Shown here: positions 34,078 to 35,893 of the stretch, piece by piece
Position numbering within the stretch: position 1 is the first letter of the stretch
Layout: each line of letters begins with the position of its first letter
Assembly (NCBI GenBank): GCA_012728855.1
Contig: JAAYEH010000365.1
Coordinates: forward strand, 1 to 35,893
Source: Rhodopirellula sp.
GTDB taxonomy: Bacteria > Planctomycetota > Planctomycetia > Pirellulales > Thermoguttaceae
Reading direction: 5' to 3'
Length of the DNA stretch: 35,893 bases
Notes under the pieces: generated by a model
Told to the model about the DNA's origin: nothing
The model's database searches: none
The model's input: the letters and a program-made list of their open reading frames with translations, nothing else
Made by a program: the position numbers and the translations under genes

Positions 34078-34842
34078 GTGATCCGCAGCCGCGTGGATCT
34101 CTCCCTGTTGACCAAGGGTACGGTTGTGATCATTGGGCTGGGCGGCATCGGCTCCATCCTGGCCCATTATTTGCTGCTCTTCCTGGCTTCCTTGAAGGAC
34201 GAGTTCCACGTGCTCCTTTGCGACGGAGACAGTTACGAGCCGTCGAACCAGTACCGAATCGTCGTGCCCGACTTCGCCAACAAGGCGATCGCCCAGGCAA
34301 GTTGGCTCAACGAGAACTTGGGCCGGCCCGGGCTCTATATCCGACCCTACCCACAGTATCTGAACGACAAAAATCGGCGCGAAGTGATCCAGGAACGCAG
34401 TCTTGTCTGCCTGGCCGTGGACAATCATGCGACCAGGCTTTTGGCGAGCCGGACGGTGGCCGAACTCTGCAACGGGGTGCTCATCTCGGGTGGGAATGAC
34501 GGCGTGGGGCCGGGCGAAACGGGCAGCTATGGCAACATTCAGATCTATGGGAGAATCGACAACTGCGACGCCTTCGGCGCGCCGCTCCAGCGGTTTCATC
34601 CTGAAATCGCCAATCCGGCCGACAGGAACCCGGACGAACTCGGCTGCATCGAGTTGGCTGCCTCAGGGGCCATCCCGCAGGTGCTCTTCATGAATCTGGC
34701 GGTTGCCTCTGCGATGTGCAACGCCGTCTGGCGCCTGCTCATGCCACCGGCAGACGAGCGGATGTACGACGAAGTCTGTTTCGATATCCTCGACGCCGAA
34801 AGCAGGCCACGATGGCTGACCGGGCCGAGGATGCCATCCTGA
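34078..34842 (+). CDS. ThiF/E1-like adenylyltransferase (fused in frame to the istA remnant)
   Basis: 254 residues if started at GTG 34078; GTG 34093 is also possible. The frame is continuous with the istA remnant back to 33748, so the native start is uncertain. Rossmann loop GTVVIIGLGGIGS (residues ~15-26), LLCDGDSYEPSNQYRIV with Asp49, Asp51, Glu54, Asn57, Arg60 of the ATP site, and CLAVDN (Asp115) match E1/ThiF/MoeB enzymes. These adenylate the C-terminal glycine of ubiquitin-like or sulfur-carrier proteins. Cys190 in DELGCIELAASGAIPQ is a candidate thioester cysteine. The paired CxxC zinc site of MoeB is absent. Size and motifs resemble ThiF proteins of PRTRC and ubiquitin-like operons. 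It is followed 17 bp later by the FHA/RING gene. Confidence 0.82.
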   Translation: MIRSRVDLSLLTKGTVVIIGLGGIGSILAHYLLLFLASLKDEFHVLLCDGDSYEPSNQYRIVVPDFANKAIAQASWLNENLGRPGLYIRPYPQYLNDKNRREVIQERSLVCLAVDNHATRLLASRTVAELCNGVLISGGNDGVGPGETGSYGNIQIYGRIDNCDAFGAPLQRFHPEIANPADRNPDELGCIELAASGAIPQVLFMNLAVASAMCNAVWRLLMPPADERMYDEVCFDILDAESRPRWLTGPRMPS

Positions 34843-34859
34843 GTAGGGGAATACAATCC

Positions 34860-35486
34860 ATGCTGGGTAACCTATGCTTGTTTCAGATCATGGAACTCCT
34901 GCCGAGGAAGCCTGTGACGGCAACTGGCCCGTCGCTGGTGCGCATCGATGCCGAACAGTGTGGCACCGCGCCTGTTGAACTATCTCTGCAAAATGGGAAA
35001 TGTGTCATCGGTTCCTCGCGGGGCAAATCGCGCAAGATTCGGAGCCAAACGCCCTTGGCAGCGATAATCTGTCGGCCGGGAAACGGCGCGGATGACTACT
35101 CTTGGTTTCTCATCCCCCGATGGTGTCTGCTGACGGTCAATGGGGTTCGGCCCCTGGGGCTGGCAGCACTGGATGCCGGCGCGATTCTGGCCTGCGGCCA
35201 CTGGCGCTGGCTGGTGACGTCGCAGTGGGCACCGTCGCCACGCCCAGTGCCGGAAGCGCTTGCCAAACGGGAATGCCCGGTCTGTGGAGGCGAACTTGGG
35301 CTGGCTCCGATCGTGCGTTGCCAATGTGGGCGCTACTATCACCTGGAGAACCCTCGGGATCGCGATAACCCGGCCTTGCTCAACTGCTACCTGTCAGGCC
35401 CCTGCGGTCTATGCGGCGCGGAGCCCAGCTTGGAGTCCAAGCTCTTTCCTGAGCCCGACGAGAAACTGCTGTCGCCATTCACGTGA
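34860..35486 (+). CDS. FHA-like + RING-like (binuclear treble-clef) protein, putative E3-type adaptor
   Basis: 208 residues from ATG 34860 (AGGGG ~10 nt upstream). An in-frame ATG at 34812 overlapping the E1 gene would add 16 residues. Residues ~35-122 look like a divergent FHA domain: VELSLQNGKCVIGSS, WFLIPRWCLLTVNG and ALDAGAILACGHWRWLVT. Residues 139-185 have the zinc pattern CPVC (139, 142), CQC (154, 156), YYHLE (His161), Cys176, CGLC (182, 185). The spacing C-x2-C-x11-C-x-C-x4-H-x14-C-x5-C-x2-C is like the prokaryotic RING fingers described next to ubiquitin-like pathways. RING proteins act as E3 ligases by bringing an E2 to the target, and FHA domains bind phosphothreonine. Both roles are inferred here. 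The next gene's GTG overlaps its stop. Confidence 0.7.
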   Translation: MLGNLCLFQIMELLPRKPVTATGPSLVRIDAEQCGTAPVELSLQNGKCVIGSSRGKSRKIRSQTPLAAIICRPGNGADDYSWFLIPRWCLLTVNGVRPLGLAALDAGAILACGHWRWLVTSQWAPSPRPVPEALAKRECPVCGGELGLAPIVRCQCGRYYHLENPRDRDNPALLNCYLSGPCGLCGAEPSLESKLFPEPDEKLLSPFT

Positions 35487-35497
35487 GGAGTCAGGCG

Positions 35498-35758
35498 ATG
35501 AGCTCTGGACGACCCACACTGTCCTGTTCGGTCGGAACATCGCTGACGGATCAGGTTTCGGAGCCCTCGCGGCTCGACGCCGCCGAAGTCGCCACCTGCT
35601 TGCCGCATTTGCCCGGCGTGGATTGGGGATTGTTGCGTGAGACGCTCCTGGTGTTCGTGGGAGTCGGTGCGATCGGCAGGGCGTTGGCAATGAGTATGGC
35701 CTACTTGGGCATGCGTCGCTGCGTGTTGATCGACCCCAAGCGGGGGCGTTCAGCCTGA
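35498..35758 (+). pseudogene. Second ThiF/E1-like gene, truncated after the nucleotide-binding loop
   Basis: ATG 35498 with GGAG 7 nt upstream (GTG 35483 overlaps the previous stop). 86 residues: an N-terminal stretch (VSEPSRLDAAEVATCLPHLP), then the E1 Rossmann motif TLLVFVGVGAIGRALAMSMA (Gly55-Gly60) and CVLIDPK, where the conserved acidic residue is present. After DPK the sequence becomes RGRSA and a stop, while another frame switches to an AAA ATPase. Family members run ~250 or more residues, so at least two thirds are gone. It is a remnant of a second E1-like enzyme in the same operon. Confidence 0.65.
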
Positions 35759-35893
35759 GCCTGGTGCGGCACCGCCGCGTCCAGGCCGACACGATTTGGG
35801 AACTGAAGGCCGGAATGCTCAAGAAAAGCGGCCTGATGCAGCTTTATCGGGGCGGCGAGCGGTTCGATGGCCTGGGCGGCTTGCTGGCGCTGA
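35746..35893 (+). pseudogene. Ycf46-type AAA ATPase fragment, 5'-truncated, running off the window
   Basis: From ~35746 the frame AFSLSLVRHRRVQADTIWEL, KAGMLKKSGLMQLYRGGERF, DGLGGLLAL matches the linker just before the AAA core of Ycf46-like ATPases (EAENAF.lsLv...., KSGLL.., f.dlGGL..LK). The N-terminal ~200 residues that such proteins carry are missing, because the frame is joined to the truncated E1-like gene. The Walker motifs would lie beyond the window end. It may be an unfoldase-type partner of the modification system. Confidence comes from remembered family pattern only. Confidence 0.55.

Noticed and set aside
34078..34842. Assignment as MoeB/ThiF of molybdopterin or thiamine synthesis
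   Set aside because: No CxxC zinc pair is visible, and no thiamine or molybdopterin genes lie next to it; the neighbour is a RING-like protein.
1..35893. tRNA, rRNA or riboswitch
   Set aside because: No cloverleaf with T-loop GTTCGAATC-like signature and no rRNA-like or known riboswitch core could be found by eye.

Overview
The window looks like planctomycete chromosome, probably Pirellulales-like. The grounds are: high GC; a DUF1559 pseudopilin-like protein with the H-X9-DG C-terminal motif beside a small lipoprotein; many secreted beta-propeller and SGNH carbohydrate-active proteins; Tat-type secreted proteins; a sulfatase-fold/TPR protein; and IS66 and IS21 remnants. No rRNA, tRNA or CRISPR array was seen.

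Layout. 1-1264: no confident gene, but a dispersed ~70 bp repeat. 1265-13380 (all minus): a likely transcription unit that starts with a GntR/LacI-type regulator (12241-13380), then a DUF1559 protein, a lipoprotein, a 1132-residue propeller+SGNH fusion, a BNR sialidase-like protein overlapping it, a 743-residue paralogue of the fusion's N-terminal part, an SGNH hydrolase and a YVTN-type propeller. 13725-14754: IS66 transposase with an internal deletion. 14927-21608 (minus): small membrane protein, sulfatase-fold/TPR protein, 5'-truncated sialidase, laminin-B-like secreted protein, six-bladed kelch protein and a Tat-type hypothetical. 21996-24089: two broken genes joined head-on, then an MFS transporter. 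24375-31903: three more sialidase/BNR proteins, two paralogous Tat-type hypotheticals and a 5'-truncated DapA/NanA-family gene, with stumps of further sialidase-like and GH-like genes between them. The mixture (sialidase-like, NanM-like kelch, DapA/NanA-like lyase, SGNH esterases, MFS carrier, sugar-type regulator) suggests scavenging of sialic acid or a similar acidic sugar. The substrate is inference.

32213-35893 (plus): an IS21-like remnant (zinc-finger protein, HTH-like protein, frameshifted istA). Its istA is cut off and joined in frame to a ThiF/E1-like adenylyltransferase. Then come an FHA-like + RING-like protein, a second ThiF/E1-like gene cut off after its nucleotide-binding loop, and the end-truncated piece of a Ycf46-type AAA ATPase. 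This E1/RING/E1/AAA set looks like part of a bacterial ubiquitin-like or related modification system damaged by transposition and deletion. It is the most interesting part of the window.

A second theme is decay. At least eight gene stumps lie among intact paralogues, so the carbohydrate region looks like a fast-turnover accessory island.
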